Assembly (NCBI RefSeq): GCF_000966195.1
Contig: NZ_LAHL01000057.1
Span: forward strand, 28,085 to 92,084
Reading direction: 5' to 3'
From: Domibacillus robiginosus
GTDB lineage: Bacteria; Bacillota; Bacilli; Bacillales; Domibacillaceae
Length of the DNA: 64,000 nt
Position 1 is the stretch's first letter; every line of letters starts with the position of its first letter. The notes beneath the pieces were generated by a model, which saw only the letters and a program-made list of their open reading frames with translations, did not search any database and was not told the DNA's origin. Shown piece by piece: positions 62,484-64,000 of this stretch. Both the position numbers and the translations under genes were made by a program.

Positions 62484-63365
62484 TTAAAAATCTAATAACT
62501 TATGTTCTCCTAACCAAGAGTAAACACAATCAACAAACTTTTTAGTAGCAGGTGACATGTTTGGTTTTACGGCAAGGCCTATAAACCGAAAACATTCATT
62601 TTCTAAATTAAGAACACAGATATTGTCTGGAATGTTCGACAAAGTCATTTCAGGTCGAATACTAATACCTAAATTATTTTGTACCATGGCAATGATCGCC
62701 TGATCATCCGAAACTTCAAATTTCACATTAGGTTTTATATCATTCTTTTTAAAAATTTGCTCTATCTCATTACCCCAGCTTTTTTTAGGCATAATCAAAG
62801 GTTCAGTTTCAATTTGTTTAAAAGAAATCATATTCGATGCATGAAGAGGATGCTGATCCGACAGGATACAAAGCATTCTATCCTTTTTTAAAGGAAGAAA
62901 TTCTAACGATTTTGTGATAGGTGAGGTGAGAAACCCACAATCGATTTCTCCAGTCGAAACCTCATGTTCTACGGTAAGGTAATCACCCTCAAATAACTTT
63001 ACGATAATTCCCGGATAAGTATCTTGAAACTTTTTAATGATAAAAGGCAGCCATTGTGCAGCAACACTCGTAAACGTACCTATCCTGACTATGCCTGTTT
63101 CTATACCATTTATTTCTGCCGCTTCTTGTTTCATTTTATCGTGTAGGATTAAAATATCACGAACATATTCAAGCATGCGTTCACCATTGCTTGTTAAAAA
63201 AATACCCGTTTTCCCTCGTGTGAGTAATGAAAACCCCAACTCATTTTCTAAGCTAGCGATCGCATGGCTAATACTCGATTGTGTTAAATTTAAAAGTCTT
63301 GCAGCTCCGGTTAAACTCCCCGATTCCACAACAGCATGAAAAGCTTCAAAGCGATTGAGTGTCAT
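62484..63365 (-). CDS. LysR-family transcriptional regulator
   Basis: This is a 293 aa protein. The N-terminal winged helix reads FEAFHAVVESGSLTGAARLL, NLTQSSISHAIASLENELGF, LLTRGKTGIFLTSNGERML. Residues 90-290 form the type-2 periplasmic-binding-like ligand domain (VRIGTFTSVAAQWLPFIIKK). ATG 63365 sits behind AAAGGAGATTAAA; the open frame extends 18 codons further without a site. It is divergent from the gene starting at 63914, which it may regulate. Confidence 0.9.
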   Translation of the reverse strand: MTLNRFEAFHAVVESGSLTGAARLLNLTQSSISHAIASLENELGFSLLTRGKTGIFLTSNGERMLEYVRDILILHDKMKQEAAEINGIETGIVRIGTFTSVAAQWLPFIIKKFQDTYPGIIVKLFEGDYLTVEHEVSTGEIDCGFLTSPITKSLEFLPLKKDRMLCILSDQHPLHASNMISFKQIETEPLIMPKKSWGNEIEQIFKKNDIKPNVKFEVSDDQAIIAMVQNNLGISIRPEMTLSNIPDNICVLNLENECFRFIGLAVKPNMSPATKKFVDCVYSWLGEHKLLDF

Positions 63366-63913
63366 TTTAATCTCCTTTATGCATCGAATTAGTTCATGTG
63401 TATTATTATAAATATTCAATTTACTAATGCAAGATATTTTCTTATACTGAAAGCAATTAATAAAAAAATAATATTTAAAAACTAAATATCAAAAACATTG
63501 AGAGCTAATCGAGACATATTTAGCTATTAAATTATATTTAAATAATTGTAAGCGCTTTAAATAGGGGAAGTATATTTCATCATAAATATTTTGTTTTAAT
63601 ATTTATTTTAAGAATTTTCTCTTTTTTTCACAAATAAACTTTGTTAAATAAAGGTTTTAGTCTAATTCTCAATTTTAAAATTAGATTTTCAAAAGAATAG
63701 TGTCAGGAAATATGACAAAAAATAAATAAAAATTAAGTTTTCAAAATATAATGTTTTCAGGTTTAGAAAAGATGAACAGTTTATTATTAGCTTATCAAAT
63801 TCTTACGCTTCATCTTTAAAATGTTAAAAGAACTTCAACGGCATTTTACGTGAGTTTAATAATGAGAAGAGAAATATTAGTACTTGTCCAAAACGAAAAA
63901 GGAGAAGTTGCCC
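63366..63913. other. AT-rich divergent control region with a cre site
   Basis: TGTAAGCGCTTTAA at 63547-63560 matches cre at 13 of 14 positions. It implies catabolite control of something downstream, probably the gene starting at 63914. I could not fix promoter boxes in this very AT-rich DNA. Confidence 0.55.
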
Positions 63914-64000
63914 ATGAATTTTGAAGTTAAATTATCGGTGGATGAAATTTTGAAAACGAAACATTTTGAAAGTGCTGAAGTTTTAGCGGGTAAAGCGGGG
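63914..64000 (+). CDS. PucR-type regulator, N-terminal fragment
   Basis: Only 29 codons are inside the window (MNFEVKLSVDEILKTKHFES, AEVLAGKAG). The pattern DEILKxxxFxxAxVLAGKxGL is the usual start of PucR-family purine-catabolism-type regulators. AAAGGAGAAGTTGCCC precedes the ATG. The rest lies beyond the window. Confidence 0.6.
   Translation, partial: MNFEVKLSVDEILKTKHFESAEVLAGKAG

Noticed and set aside
1..64000. CRISPR arrays, intact tRNAs, transposases, prophage genes
   Set aside because: Read through on both strands, none was found. The tRNA-like D-arms at about 6290 and 7260 lack anticodon and T-arms.

Overview
This 64 kb window is a piece of a low-GC, Gram-positive, spore-forming chromosome, most likely from a Bacillaceae genus. 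The evidence is the consistent AGGAGG-type ribosome sites, Gly-Cys lipoboxes, CcpA-type cre sites, a CotSA-like spore-coat glycosyltransferase, SigK-like promoters, and two genes for SR1P, a small protein known from Bacillus. No phage, complete insertion sequence, CRISPR array or intact tRNA was seen. Several intergenic stretches hold decayed gene pieces.

Layout. 1-1.9 kb: the end of an AbgT-family transporter and a GntR/FadR-type regulator. 2.6-6.2 kb: a divergent TetR regulator and a kynU-kynB-kynA operon (tryptophan to anthranilate) with a near-perfect 29 bp operator between them. 6.2-7.9 kb: two ~125 bp repeats flanking a proline-rich YppG-like gene, then a broken acetyltransferase. 8.1-24.7 kb: a large cluster for glycated (Amadori-type) amino compounds. 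It has an FrlB-like deglycase, a polar-amino-acid-type ABC transporter, two FrlD-like kinases, an FrlR-like GntR regulator, a second SIS-domain deglycase, a HAD phosphatase, a degenerate amidohydrolase, a YjbQ protein, FrlC-like epimerases (one broken by an amber codon), a frameshifted YitT gene, an orphan second binding protein, an aminotransferase, an aldehyde dehydrogenase and a second GntR regulator. The palindrome GGTATATACC occurs five times, each just upstream of a gene in this cluster, and reads as one regulon.

25-37.9 kb: spore-surface polysaccharide genes (nucleotidyltransferase, several glycosyltransferases including a CotSA homologue, UDP-glucose dehydrogenase, epimerase), bracketed by two paralogous ~700 bp SR1/SR1P loci. 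A decayed 5S rRNA with its 23S-5S spacer lies inside this region. Three SigK-like promoters support mother-cell expression. 38.3-60.9 kb: a polysaccharide utilisation locus with a secreted multidomain GH59 enzyme, ThuA, a GH2 beta-galactosidase, a YesL-like membrane protein, a sugar ABC transporter, a YesM/YesN-like two-component system, a heparinase II/III-like protein, a GH88 unsaturated glucuronyl hydrolase, a DUF2264 protein and an unrecognised 570 aa protein that looks like a further toroid-type carbohydrate enzyme. The target is probably a galactose- and uronate-containing, unsulfated polymer. 61-64 kb: a VOC protein, gene remnants, a LysR regulator, and the start of a PucR-like regulator preceded by a cre site.

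The most interesting parts are the Amadori-compound regulon with its unusual transporter type and downstream transaminase/dehydrogenase pair, the paired SR1P loci, the hidden rRNA remnant, and the unassigned 570 aa enzyme.
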